Assembly (NCBI GenBank): GCA_003184365.1
Contig: NKYR01000059.1
Location: forward strand, 124,001 to 188,000
Reading direction: 5' to 3'
Origin: Evernia prunastri
Taxonomy: Eukaryota > Ascomycota > Lecanoromycetes > Lecanorales > Parmeliaceae
Length of the DNA: 64,000 nucleotides
Part shown: in pieces, positions 1-10,169 of the stretch
Numbering within the stretch: position 1 is the first letter of the stretch
How the letters are laid out: every line of letters starts with the position of its first letter
The notes under the pieces: model-generated
What the model was told of the DNA's origin: nothing
Seen by the model: the letters and a program-made list of their open reading frames with translations, nothing else
The model's database searches: none
Translations under genes and position numbers: made by a program

Positions 1-484
1 CAGATTTCTGTGTCTCGCGCTGTCGGCCTGGAAACCCCACTAGTACCATTGCAGCTTAGTGTTTACGTATAGTATCCTACTGAGGAGCTGAGCTGCAATA
101 TGACGACCACTTCTGACCTTTCCGATCTTTCCATTGGATTTACGATGAATGATGATTGTTGATTCAAACTCGAAGGTTGGATGGCCCGGGATATTGGATA
201 CGACGGCATTCATGCTTCCCTCCTCCAACCAGCAACCCAATCACTACTCTACTATACCTCACGCTCTTGCCGTCAGTGTCATAGTGGACACAGCGCTGAG
301 GAGGAGTCCTTCCCTACGGCTATGAGCGCATCATCAGGGAAGTAGTCTCTATTCGTTTGTCCTGCTTTACTTATGAGCTAGAGAACCATATCTCCATCTT
401 TCTCCCATCCTTCTCTCCTGCCTTGTCTCGTCTTCAACTTACCTCCCATCTCATTCGTCTCAGGTCTAGATAATAGACATCGCA
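1..484. other. Intergenic, left edge
   Basis: No convincing gene. A short minus-strand open frame at 40-240 has no recognisable motif and is probably chance. The last 120 bases before the gene at 485 are pyrimidine-rich, as expected for a fungal promoter/5' leader. Confidence 0.5.
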
Positions 485-1857
485 ATGCTTCTTTCTACAT
501 CCCTCCTCATCCTAACTCTAGCCGCCACCCAAACGCTCGCCATCCCTTCTGCTTCCACATTCCCTGCCTATCCATCGTCCACAGCTTCGCCCTTTACCCC
601 ACAGAACCTCACCTCCTTCACCCAGCCTTCCTCACCCAACAACTTCACAACAGACGGCCCCTACCTCGAAGTCGTCCACGAGATCTACAATCTTACCACC
701 TTCCCTACCGGCGTCGCCGTCGACCAAGATAACCGCATCTTCATCAATTTCCCACGATCCGCTTCAAGCAATGATGTCACCCTGGGTCTAGCAGACAGCT
801 TCAATACTACAATTGCATATCCCAACGCTAGCATACAGACATGCCAGCCAGGTCAGAACGTCTCGACTTGCTTTGTCAATATCCAGAGCGTGGTCATCGA
901 TTCCGCGCAGAGAATATGGGCGCTAGATACGGGTGCGGGGCCGGGCCAGATGAATGCTGTGGAGTATGGGGCAAAGATAATGTCCTTTAACTTGACGACG
1001 AATGAGATGATTGATAGTTATGTGCTTCCATATTCCATCTCCGCCAACGGCACGAGGTATTCTTTCCCAAACTTCTTCACTAGAAACCAATCCTGACCGA
1101 ACGATCCAGCATCAACGACGTCCGCTTCAACCTCTCCATGTCCACCGCTGGCGTCGCCTTTCTCACTGACGAGCAAGGCTCCCTAGTCATTATCGACCTG
1201 GCCTCCCACACATACACTCGCCGCCTCTTCAACACCTCCGTCGTAGCTGCAGACGCCTTGTTCGTCGGGTCATTCGATGGAACACCCTTCTACGAATGGA
1301 AAGGCACCCAGCGCTCCCATGTCCAGATAGGCTCAGATGGCATTGCACTCGCCAGTGGAAACCTCTACTTCGCACCTTTGGCGTCTCGAAGATTATACCA
1401 GATCAACCAGACAGTGCTAGCCAACGCCAGGCTGACGGACGCGGAGATTCTCGACGCAGTGGAGTTTGTTGGTCAAGTAGGCAGCTACCTCGAAGGCTTC
1501 ACTGCCGATGACCAAGGCCGTGTCTACATGGGCACTGCGGAGCAGAACTCCATCACCTACTTCAACACCTCCATCTCCTCTGTCACGAATTCGACCAAGT
1601 TGAACGGTCTGAACGCATCAAGCACGAATGCTACGAATGTAGGTGTCATACCTGCTTCAGATATCGAGGTCGCGCCTTTCGTCAGGAGCGCGGATATACA
1701 GTGGCCGGACAGCATGTGCATTGAGAATGGTTATCTTTGGTTTACTACCAACCAGCTTCCGCTGCAAGGAACGTATCAAAGAAATGATATTACGAAGGCT
1801 AGTTTACCTTACAAGGTATATCGAACTAGTGTTGGGGGTGCTGGCCCCGCTGTGTAG
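485..1857 (+). CDS. Secreted major royal jelly/yellow-type protein
   Basis: Model is join(485..1056,1110..1857), 439 aa. The two open pieces lie in different frames. A 53-bp intron (GTATTC donor, CTGAC branch point, CCAG acceptor at 1109) joins them and restores the family motif INDVRF. Residues 1-19 form a signal peptide (MLLSTSLLILTLAATQTLA), followed by a Ser/Thr/Pro-rich linker. The core shows family hallmarks: a GVAVDQDNRIFINFPR stretch near residue 80, a WALDTGAG motif, and later LTDEQGSLVIIDL and a C-terminal WFTTNQLP. Many N-x-S/T sites fit secretion. The family forms a six-bladed beta-propeller; in insects it includes dopachrome-conversion enzymes, but the fungal role is not established. 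The downstream neighbour is convergent. Confidence 0.85.
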
Positions 1858-3026
1858 TGTGTGAGAAAACAGTTTTGATAGAAGAGTAGGACTAGTAGGC
1901 GATGAAGTAGTGCGCGCGGAAGCTTTCGAACGATGGCGTGAAAGGTTGTAGAGTAGGATAGGTAGAATAGACAGGGTGCCGGTGTGATGAGCGTGCCACA
2001 AGAGATGCTTCGCGAAATTGCCTATATATGTAAGTACTTTACTGGACCTGGCATAACAAGATAATCACTCTGTGAGCTTTCCATCCTTGGCAAGAGACGG
2101 GAAAGTAGGAAGAGTCGAAGCATAGCCCTTCGCCAACAAATGATGGGAAGAGCGCACGAAGGGAGAGATTTTCAACATACAGATAGCAGACGGGACGGGT
2201 TCGATCCGCAAGGCGGGGTTCTCTCCCTTCGAATATGGATCAATTAAGCCTTGCGGGGTCGAATAATAGTCCTACTCACAAGCACATCAAAGATGAAGCA
2301 ATGTAACAAACCAACATTGAACGGACGAATGAATTGAAAGCCCGTGGAATTGGTTGCGAGGAAAGAGTACCTATGTAATTCTCTCGAACGGCACCACGCA
2401 GCTAAAAAGGAAGCAGCAGCAAGCAGCGCGCTCTCCATCCTCCGCCTCTCTGTGATAAAGGAAGGAAACAAGCTGTATACATAAAAAGCGCTTTATCGAA
2501 ATGGCGCACAACGAAGTGCCACGAAAAGAAAATGTATACATCTAGAGCCCCGCGCCGACAGTACAAGCGCTTTGTAAGGTCGAGTGCGCCGAGCTCATTC
2601 TTCCATCAGCCTATCGATGCTGAAGGGTACCAATAGCAAGAAAGGAGTTCTCCTTCCCCCATCCCCCCCACCCTCTTTCCATATCCTCCTCCCCATCAAA
2701 AAGGGAAAGAGCGACACACAACCACTGAAGATACAAGCGCTTTGTAGCTCAGTATTGGCCGAGTGGGCTCCATCCAGCGTACCAACGTTGGTAATATTCA
2801 CACGAAAGAAAAAAAAACACGGTCCATTTTCCCTTTCCCTGCCCGACTTCAGGTCCAGCCGGCCAATGCTCATATCAATCAGAAACAACCGAGTCTCCTT
2901 TCCGTCCATTGAAAATCTGTAAAGCACTATCCTTCACCGAGAATTGTTCCATCTTTTCACACAAGCTTCGCATGAAGCCGTCTATCCTTCCTGCAATCAC
3001 ACCCTCTCCGGCAACACGCCTAGCTA
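1858..3026. other. Intergenic with a repeated 15-mer
   Basis: No supported gene between the two convergent genes. Overlapping open frames at 2584-2927 on both strands mirror each other and look fortuitous. An imperfect palindrome, tacaagcgctttgta, occurs exactly twice (2562-2576 and 2732-2746), and a related AAAGCGCTTT palindrome lies at 2485-2494. Confidence 0.5.
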
Positions 3027-4976
3027 CTAGTGCGCGTTCCCAAACAACAATCTCCTGTTCTTCTTCAACAACGCATTCAGCTTCTTCTCCACAGCCTCCG
3101 TCTCCTTCTTGCTAAGTGACAACGCCTGCTCGGCAGCCTCGGCACTCATGCTTGCCTTCCTCAGAAAGCTCTCATCCCGGGATCCCTCCATCGCACCATA
3201 CTTCTGCATGCTCGCAATCAGAGGCGTAGGCCCTGGCTTAGGAGCAGCGAAATGGTTGGGCAGCTTCTGATCTTCAGAGGGAGTCCGGGATGTGACTCGT
3301 GCAATCGGTAGACTAACCTGTGGAAGAACGGGGACGAGACCTGCAAGGGCTTGTTTGGATGGTACATCACCGTTGGCCAAAGCTTGCTTTCTCAGTTCAA
3401 GATAGCGCGCTGCTTGGGCGGCGGTTAAGCCACGTAGAGCGCTGCGGTCCGGAAGCACGACCACATGGTTCGTTGGGCTTTTCTGGATAGTAATGGCCTC
3501 GCCTTGGTCTAAAGAGTGCATTTGGCTGTCGGAAACCATCGAATCATCCGCGACAGCGAGATCTAGCTCAAGGCCTTCAAAACGGTAGTTGAGCCCCGGG
3601 ACGCTCTTGAAGAGCTCAGATACGGACGGATTGAGTTCCCCGGATTTCAACAAACTGGCAAAGATCGACGCAGCCGAGAGTGAGGCTTTGTGGGGATCGT
3701 TTGAAGCGGGAGTGGCGGGACTTGACGGCGTGTCTGGTTCCTTGATGTCTGTCACATTCTTAGATGCTGCCTTTTTGCTCTCCCTAACGGGTGTGACCGG
3801 CTCTGCTTTTTCCTCCACTGGTTCTTGATCTTTGGGCACAGGAGATGTTGGTCGTGTGACAGTAGGCGTAGATTCAGCAGTACCTTGCGTCTTCTCTTTC
3901 TTCGCCTTCTTCTTCCTTCCAATAATAGGTGCCTGCATTGGCCCTTCGATCTTGGTGGGAAGCTCCTCGATTTTTGCAGCTTCTTCAGCCTGCTTTGCAC
4001 GTGCTCGTCTCTTTTGCATGTTCTTCGAAATTTGTCTCACTGGTGCCGATCCGACCTTGCCTGGAGGAGGCGAGTTAGCCCGAGAAATTGATGTAGACGC
4101 AACGGACATGGTGTCCCAATATCTCTCACTAGCCGGTGTGCTAGGCCGTTCGATGGAAGTAATACTAGGCCGTCGCGATGCTTGCTTGCCTGTAACCACG
4201 GGGGCTATTGTAGGCGAAGCTGGACTTGTCTCGGCCTTTGGCGGTGGAGGTACACGAGTTGCTCGAAATTGGTTTGGGCGCGTCACAGATGAAGCAGATG
4301 CGTGTGAAATCGCTGTGGCAGGGGTAGAAGGTTGAGAAGGGACTGGGCCAATTAGTAATCCAGCAGCGTCTGTTGAATCTTTATCACTCTTTGTTACATC
4401 TTTAGCTGCTGCAATATTGAGCTTGCTAGGCCGCGATTTCTTGTCCATGGGCTTCGAAGCTTTCGCAGGCGATACATTCGCCGCTTTGGATACAGTCCCA
4501 GCTTCAGGCAAGTCTGATGATGATGGTCCATCTCCCTTGGGCTTGGACTCCATGCTGGCTTCGGGCACTGAAGAAGTACCAGGCTCGATGTTGTCAAGTT
4601 TCACGCTGGCTTGCGGGTCTTTCTGCCCGGTTGGGGGTTTTGAGGATGGATTTGGAAGAACAGGGACGACTGGCTTGATAGAAGCGTTGCTTGTGACCTT
4701 GCGCTGAGGGCGAGGAGGTGCAGGTGGTGGAGGCTGCGGAGCGACCAAAGGTGGGAAGTCTTGAGGCAGTGACAGCCCTGGTTGGACTGAGGTCTGGGTT
4801 GGAGTGGCTTTCATGGTAGGCTTACTAGATGAAGACATTGTTGCTGGATGATTGAAAGGAGTGTCTTTCATTGGATGATTGATTGATATATGTGAGTCGT
4901 GCCGAGAGGCTAAACCGAATAGATCCGGGCAAGCTTTTAACGCATCTGGACAAGCAACAGTCAGCGAGAGTTCCAA
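3027..4976 (-). CDS. Low-complexity protein downstream of Not4
   Basis: An intronless frame of 649 codons. I favour the internal start MSSSSKPTMKAT (about residue 47), after which composition becomes typical of a disordered Pro/Ser/Lys-rich protein. Three parts are visible: a proline-rich N-terminus with an LPQDFPPLVAP motif; a long basic/acidic linker with a KKAKKEK patch; and a conserved-looking C-terminal third containing LNPSVSELFKSVPGLNYRF, LPDRSALRGLTAAQAARYLELRK and a final Lys/Glu-rich helix. It lies on the same strand as Not4, 540 bp downstream. From memory, Not4 proteins of some filamentous fungi are much longer than yeast Not4, so this could be an evolutionarily split C-terminal half. 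That is inference; no splice connecting the two preserves phase with a plausible intron size. Function unknown. Confidence 0.6.
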   Translation of the reverse strand: MELSLTVACPDALKACPDLFGLASRHDSHISINHPMKDTPFNHPATMSSSSKPTMKATPTQTSVQPGLSLPQDFPPLVAPQPPPPAPPRPQRKVTSNASIKPVVPVLPNPSSKPPTGQKDPQASVKLDNIEPGTSSVPEASMESKPKGDGPSSSDLPEAGTVSKAANVSPAKASKPMDKKSRPSKLNIAAAKDVTKSDKDSTDAAGLLIGPVPSQPSTPATAISHASASSVTRPNQFRATRVPPPPKAETSPASPTIAPVVTGKQASRRPSITSIERPSTPASERYWDTMSVASTSISRANSPPPGKVGSAPVRQISKNMQKRRARAKQAEEAAKIEELPTKIEGPMQAPIIGRKKKAKKEKTQGTAESTPTVTRPTSPVPKDQEPVEEKAEPVTPVRESKKAASKNVTDIKEPDTPSSPATPASNDPHKASLSAASIFASLLKSGELNPSVSELFKSVPGLNYRFEGLELDLAVADDSMVSDSQMHSLDQGEAITIQKSPTNHVVVLPDRSALRGLTAAQAARYLELRKQALANGDVPSKQALAGLVPVLPQVSLPIARVTSRTPSEDQKLPNHFAAPKPGPTPLIASMQKYGAMEGSRDESFLRKASMSAEAAEQALSLSKKETEAVEKKLNALLKKNRRLLFGNAH

Positions 4977-5512
4977 AGGTCAATGAGCGACATAATGACA
5001 AGTGTTAAAAGACGGAGTCCATTTGGCAAGACGAGCATAGACCCAAGACGCCTATCGAGCTACACTCTAGGTACTTTCCACGAATTATAACACCAATTCA
5101 AGCAGGCTGCAACCGTCGGTCTCATCATGGCATTATCAAAAGGAAGTTTCTATGTGGCAAAGATGGTGTGAGAAAATAGACTGATATTTTCCTGCCCGAT
5201 ATCAGGTCAAGGAAGGGAAGCTTACATACATGACACTGGCCACGATGAGAACGACGGTGTAGTGGTATCATGTAACCAACCGCAGCCTTGCTGTGATGCC
5301 TTGAATGCAAATGAGAATGCCGCTGGTAGATGCTCTTCCAGATCATTCTCCCAGATCATTCGTGGCTCTGGTGCAACTGCCAAAAACGCCATGAAGTCCC
5401 CCTTCTTTTATCTTTGGGTCCATGCTCGCTAAATGATCACCAAAGGAAATTGCGCCACCGTCATGAGAATAAATATCCGGAAGAAGAATCATGTCGAAGT
5501 AAAATGTCTCAA
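4977..5512. other. Gap between Not4 and the low-complexity gene
   Basis: About 540 bp on the minus-strand side between two same-strand genes. A 60-codon minus frame at 5343-5525 overlaps the Not4 stop and resembles nothing known. An acceptor-like CTGAC...TTGTCCAG occurs near 4930-4950 on the minus strand, so a 5' non-coding exon for the downstream gene is possible. Confidence 0.4.
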
Positions 5513-8259
5513 TCACAGCTGCCACCTGCCGCCGTAGCCACCTCCATATAGCATGCTGTTCGGATTGTACCCACCTTGACCTTGGGCGCCAAATTGCCCC
5601 TGCCCTGCAGCACCGTGGTGCATTCTAGCTTGTAAGATACTCGGGTCCGCAAGATCAACTATACCACCTCCTCCAGAGGAGGAAGTGTTAGCATGTCTGT
5701 GCTTCTTCCCCTTCTTCTTCTGCTTCTGGAGGTGATGATCTTGGTAACCGTGATGGCCACCCATTTGAGGCCCATACAGCGAGCTAAGAAGGCTTGAGGC
5801 AGGGGCATCGGAGGTCATGGGCTGTTGAGTAAAAGGAATTTTGAACTCACGCTTTCCTATATCAGACCCCTGTCCATTAATACTTCCGTTCCGAGTCCGT
5901 AACAATTCACGCATAAGATCGTCGTTGGTATTCTTGCCCGCAATATTGCCGCCGAAACTAGCACTGCCGCCCATAGCACTGGCAAAGCCATGTCCCTGGC
6001 CAAACATTCCGCCTCCGCTGATAGGCGGTGTGCCGCTTGACTTGAGGCCTGGGGGTGGACCCTGGACACCGCTATAGAAGTGGTTGCTGTGAACGTTTGA
6101 TTGGAGTTGCTGGTTTTGGAAATGCTTGTTCTGGTTTCCGGGCATCATGGCGGCTTGTTGTGCCATCAGTTGGGGGTTTGCTGCTGGTTTCACATTTGTG
6201 GAGGCTGATGCAGAGTCGTTTGCAAATGTATAACGTGAGGCTTGTCTGCCATGCCCCTGCGCGGTATTGAACGCTTGATTCTGCATCTGGAAAGGGTTCG
6301 ATTGTTGATGATGGTGTAGACTAGTGTTGCCACCATAGCCCGCTGGGAATTGGCCGCTGTTTGCGGGACTTTGCTGGTTGCGACTCTGTGAGCGTAGGAG
6401 GGAAAGCTGATGCTGCTGTTGAGGGGTAAGAGTTCGAGTAAGGCTGGCTGCGTTGTTGGCTGGAAAGTTGGATCCTCCGAAAGGGAAGTTGCTTGAAGAC
6501 CCAAATGGAGGTTGTATCGCACTTCTTGGTTGAGCACTAATACGCCCAGAGCCATCACTAGCCTCGTCTTGGGTTTCTGGTTCCCCTCCTAGTTGTAAGC
6601 TCCCACTTGCTGGGGCCTCTTCGTCTTCCGTGGCGGACATTGCCCCTATAACGTTTCGCTCCTCTTCTTGGTTTTGACGTTCCCGCTCTTGTTCTTTTGC
6701 AATGAGATACCTTACATACCCTCCACGGTCATCGAATAAATCCGGGTAAGCATCAATCTCTTTGAGTTCCTCATCATTGTAGAGCGATCGGTCAAAAACA
6801 AACTTGAAAGAGGAATTCATCAGGGTCTTCATCGCAGGCTCCAGGGCATGGACGGGCCGAGGAGGAGCTGACCGTACCGAAACCATTTGGGATTGAGGGT
6901 TCGGTATCGGATCACGAGGCGGAGGCGGAGGCTCAGATGAAACCTGTCGTGTCTCTGTGGGCTGTACTGGGACACTTGAATTTGTTGTCACTGGACTGGA
7001 AGCTGCCACGCTCGCCGGCTTGCTTGATCTACTACTCTCATTCTGCGCATTCTTCGCAGCCCAGCTCGCGGAAGAAGGAAGGGCTGATCCGTCACCACTA
7101 TCACTTCGGCTCATAGCTTCATCGCGAGCAGCTGCTTGTGACGCTGCGGATATGCTCTGTGGGGCTTGCTGAGATGGAGGCTGCGGCTGCGGTGGTTTTT
7201 GATTAGGTCTTGATGATGAAGCCTGCTGAGCTGGTCGCTGTGTGGAAAGAGCGTTCATAGAGGACAGGTCCGCTCGGCTGAAACTATCATTGTCTTCTCC
7301 AGTCTCGTGGAGGAAGGTACAGTTTCGATTGCCGCAAGTCTCGTTGCGTAGGAAGGCAGAGCAGTATTTGGTCGTGCCATATTGAGCCCTGATTTCGGAT
7401 TAGTCCTGAAAGCGGCCGCGCAAGCAACCTAGGTAGTCACTCACCTCAGCGTTCGTTCCGCGTTCTGTGAGCCGTCCACCGCAGCAATACACCTTGCAGC
7501 ATCTTCTCTACTCTCGAAAGTAACGTAAACGCCTATTGAATTATTGTTGCTGTTGGCATTGTTCTGCCCCTCTTTTGCTTTGCTGACAACTATCTTCGTG
7601 ATCTTGCCGTACTGCCCAAAGTATTGGGGGCCTCTGAGGGTCCGTAGAAACTCTTCCTCACTGCTTTTCTGGCTGAGGCCAACGACATATACAAGGTTTT
7701 TCTGGACCACTCGTATGCCTGCGAGGTTCTTCCGGTTTAGCGTTTCAACTTGTCTCTGCTCGCTTTCCTTTTTTCGTGCCATAGCCTTCTTTCTTGCTTG
7801 TAGCGCAATGTCGGCCTTTTGCCTGGGAGTAGCTAGTTAGGTGACGAACCATCTAAGATAGAGGAGCAAGCATACTCTTCGGGACTGACAATCTTCCATT
7901 CAATACTTTGATCATCATAAGGTCTTCGACATGCGGGGCACAGGCCATTCATGTGATTTTTGATGTTGTTGTAGCAGAACTGGCATACCTGGGGAGATGC
8001 AGGGGTCAGTGCAATGATCTCGATATGACGCTTCACTTTGGCGAGGTCCAGGGCAAAGAAAAAGTTACGCACTTGGTAGCCGCATGGGCATGGCCTGAAA
8101 TTTTTGTCGGAAAGGTCAAACTCTTCAACACAGAGAGGACTAAGGGTCAAAGCATCAGCTTAAAGTCCTCAAGCTGAGAGAATCGGGAAAGAGAAGCATG
8201 ACTGACCATGACTCGTCAGAGTCATCTATGAAGGCGTCTTGCTGGACACGGCCTGCCAT
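5513..8259 (-). CDS. NOT4: Not4, CCR4-NOT RING/RRM ubiquitin ligase subunit
   Basis: Model is complement(join(5513..7388,7445..7822,7876..7988,8073..8139,8207..8259)), 828 aa, four introns of 53-84 bp with GT-AG ends and all phases closing. Not4 is the E3 ligase subunit of the CCR4-NOT deadenylase and acts in mRNA turnover and co-translational quality control. Residues 18-65 give the C4C4 RING: CPLC, then CPCGYQVCQFCYNNI and LCPACRRPYDD. A basic helix (KADIALQARKK) leads to an RRM at about residues 110-210 (NLVYVVGL; GVYVTFES), then a C3H1 finger (YCSAFLRNETC, NRNC, FLH). The C-terminal 500 residues are Gln/Ser/Gly/Pro-rich and disordered, ending GGGYGGRWQL. Splicing between GYQ and VCQ restores the RING exactly, which strongly supports the model. 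It is divergent from the complex I gene with 312 bp between starts. Confidence 0.93.
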
Positions 8260-8571
8260 TGTGAAAGGGTGGTTCAGGGTAAGGAGCGCGCAATGGATGA
8301 GGCGGAGGATGAGGTATTAAACAAGGGTACGGGTTTGAAGATATCATTAAAGGAATATTGGAAGGACTCCTAAGCACCGTGCCATAACAATGAAGGGAGT
8401 GAAATATTTGACCTAAGAGTGAAAGATTTGATCCTTGAGGCAAGATCGAAGTTGCAACTTCACCATTTAGCGCTAGTTCCGCGCGCTAATCGCGATTGGG
8501 ACACCTGCACCAGCATCAAATCAGCACTTCCGTTTGCAAGCTCGCCTTGACTCATTGGCCGCTAGACAAGC
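8260..8571. promoter_or_regulatory. Divergent promoter, Not4 / complex I 30 kDa
   Basis: Only 312 bp separate the start codons of the minus-strand Not4 gene and the plus-strand complex I gene, so both must be driven from here. No clear TATA box is visible. The GC-rich palindromic stretch gcgctagttccgcgcgc at about 8469-8485 is the most notable local feature. Confidence 0.6.
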
Positions 8572-9664
8572 ATGGCAACGAAATTGAGTGCTGCAGTACC
8601 CATCAGAAACGTCACTCGTTTGACGGTCAAGCAGTCTCCACGCTTGTCCGCGACCCGTGGATTCACATGTACCGCACTTCGAGCTAAAGAGGTAGCTAGT
8701 CAAGATGAGCTGCCAAACTTACGGCATGCCCAGCGGCCTCGTGAGTGCCAAATGCCCTATATCAACAATGAAGTAATACTGACATACTTTGGCAGCTGGT
8801 GGAAAGCTACATGCGCGAATTGTGAACCCAGCAGATAAATTTCAAGAGAAAGCCGCGAGCCTTCATACCTACGGCCAATACCTCCTCTCGTGCCTGCCCA
8901 AATTTATCCAGCAATTCTCAGTGTGGAAGGACGAGCTCACCATTTACATTCCCCCAACTGGCGTCATCCCCGTCATCTCCTTCCTCAAATACCACACCGC
9001 TGCCGAGTACACGATGGTGGCGGACATAACAGCTGTTGACTATCCCACGCGAAGCAATAGATTTGAGGTCGTCTACAACCTCCTCAGTGTCAGACACAAC
9101 TCCAGGATCAGGGTCAAGACATACGCAGATGAAGCCACGCCGGTGCCAAGTATTACGTCACTCTACGATGGAGCCAATTGGTACGAGAGGGAGGTCTACG
9201 ATTTGTTCGGGGTATTCTTTGTGGGGCATCCGGATTTACGGAGAATAATGACAGATTACGGATTCGACGGGCATCCGTTGAGGAAAGACTTCCCATTGAC
9301 GGGCTATACAGAGATACGATATGATGAGGAGAAGAAGAGAATTGTGGTGGAACCATTGGAATTGACGCAAGCATTCCGAAACTTTGAAGGAGGAACAGCA
9401 GGTAATCTTCCTATGCCAAAATCTGTTCTGCCCCGGCTAACACACAACAGCTTGGGAGGTAAGCCTAACATTGGCATTGAAGATCTCGGGTCCATCATTA
9501 ACACAATTTCTAGCAAGTTGGCCCAGGCAAAGACAGGAAGCCAGAGGAGGTACGTCAGCATCAAAAGCTCTCCGCCGTAAAATGCCTTCTCCTGCTAATG
9601 CCTTTGATAGTTTCAACTACCGACTCCGAAACCGGAGGAGAAGAAAGAAGAGCCAAAGAAATAA
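8572..9664 (+). CDS. nuo-30.4: NADH:ubiquinone oxidoreductase 30 kDa subunit
   Basis: Model is join(8572..8740,8796..9401,9451..9458,9514..9549,9611..9664), 290 aa. This is the NuoC/NDUFS3 subunit of the peripheral arm of mitochondrial complex I. An N-terminal presequence rich in Ala/Arg/Ser (about residues 1-45) precedes the core. Diagnostic stretches are YTMVADITAVDYP, RFEVVYNLLS, the signature ANWYEREVYDLFGVFF, and HPDLRRIMTDYGFDGHPLRKDFPL. The conserved end QAFRNFEGG-AWEQVGPG is reached only by splicing in an 8-nt exon (cttgggag) between introns of 49 and 55 bp; a further intron leads to the Lys/Glu-rich tail. Reading through the introns instead gives an unrelated C-terminus. Introns carry CTAAC or CTGAC branch points. 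Confidence 0.95.
9451..9458 (+). other. 8-nt microexon
   Basis: The bases cttgggag are flanked by an ACAG acceptor (9447-9450) and a GTAAGC donor (9459). With the neighbouring exons they encode the conserved Ala-Trp-Glu of the complex I 30 kDa subunit; skipping or retaining the introns breaks the frame or the conserved motif. Confidence 0.85.
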
Positions 9665-10169
9665 AACCCCTTGCTTTTTGTTCAATTTGGGCTCGCTTTC
9701 AAAGCGCCTACTTATTACAGCGGGTCTTGTATATAGATGTGAGATCGAACAATATACCGATAATCTGTGCAGACCACCCGTTTCCCGGCAGAACAGCGCC
9801 AGAACAGAACTCTGGTTATAAATCGCAGGAATGAGGGTGGAAAGATTCCTCACTGGGCCCTTCGTCCCTAGCAGCAGTCAAGGACCATAGTACTCCGAAG
9901 TGTCAACATCAAGGATGAGGTCCAGAGTAGCTTCAAAGCCAGCTGGGAGACAATTACGAGGACAATCGTAGTTGTATTGAGTAGAGTAGATAGAGATAAT
10001 GGCGTAGACAGAACAAAACAACGCTGGACTGTCAGAAGCCAAGCAGAGAAAGAGGTCGCTCAGCTCGCCCAATGATATATCAGTGTCCCATAGGGCTGAA
10101 GCCATCAACCTCAGAAACAAAATACGGGGTCCCCTCGGCCACTCCAACTTCCCACATCCTCTCGCAACA
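9665..10169. other. Intergenic
   Basis: 3' region of the complex I gene and promoter of the BUD22-like gene. Short overlapping frames on both strands have no recognisable content. Confidence 0.5.

Noticed and set aside
1057..1083. 27-bp intron (GTATTC...CTAG) in the royal-jelly-type gene
   Set aside because: Too short and divisible by three, so it does not correct the frame; the 53-bp version ending at 1109 does.
2185..2225. tRNA-like T-arm (gggttcgatccgc)
   Set aside because: The presumed T stem does not pair and no D-arm, anticodon arm or acceptor stem is found around it.
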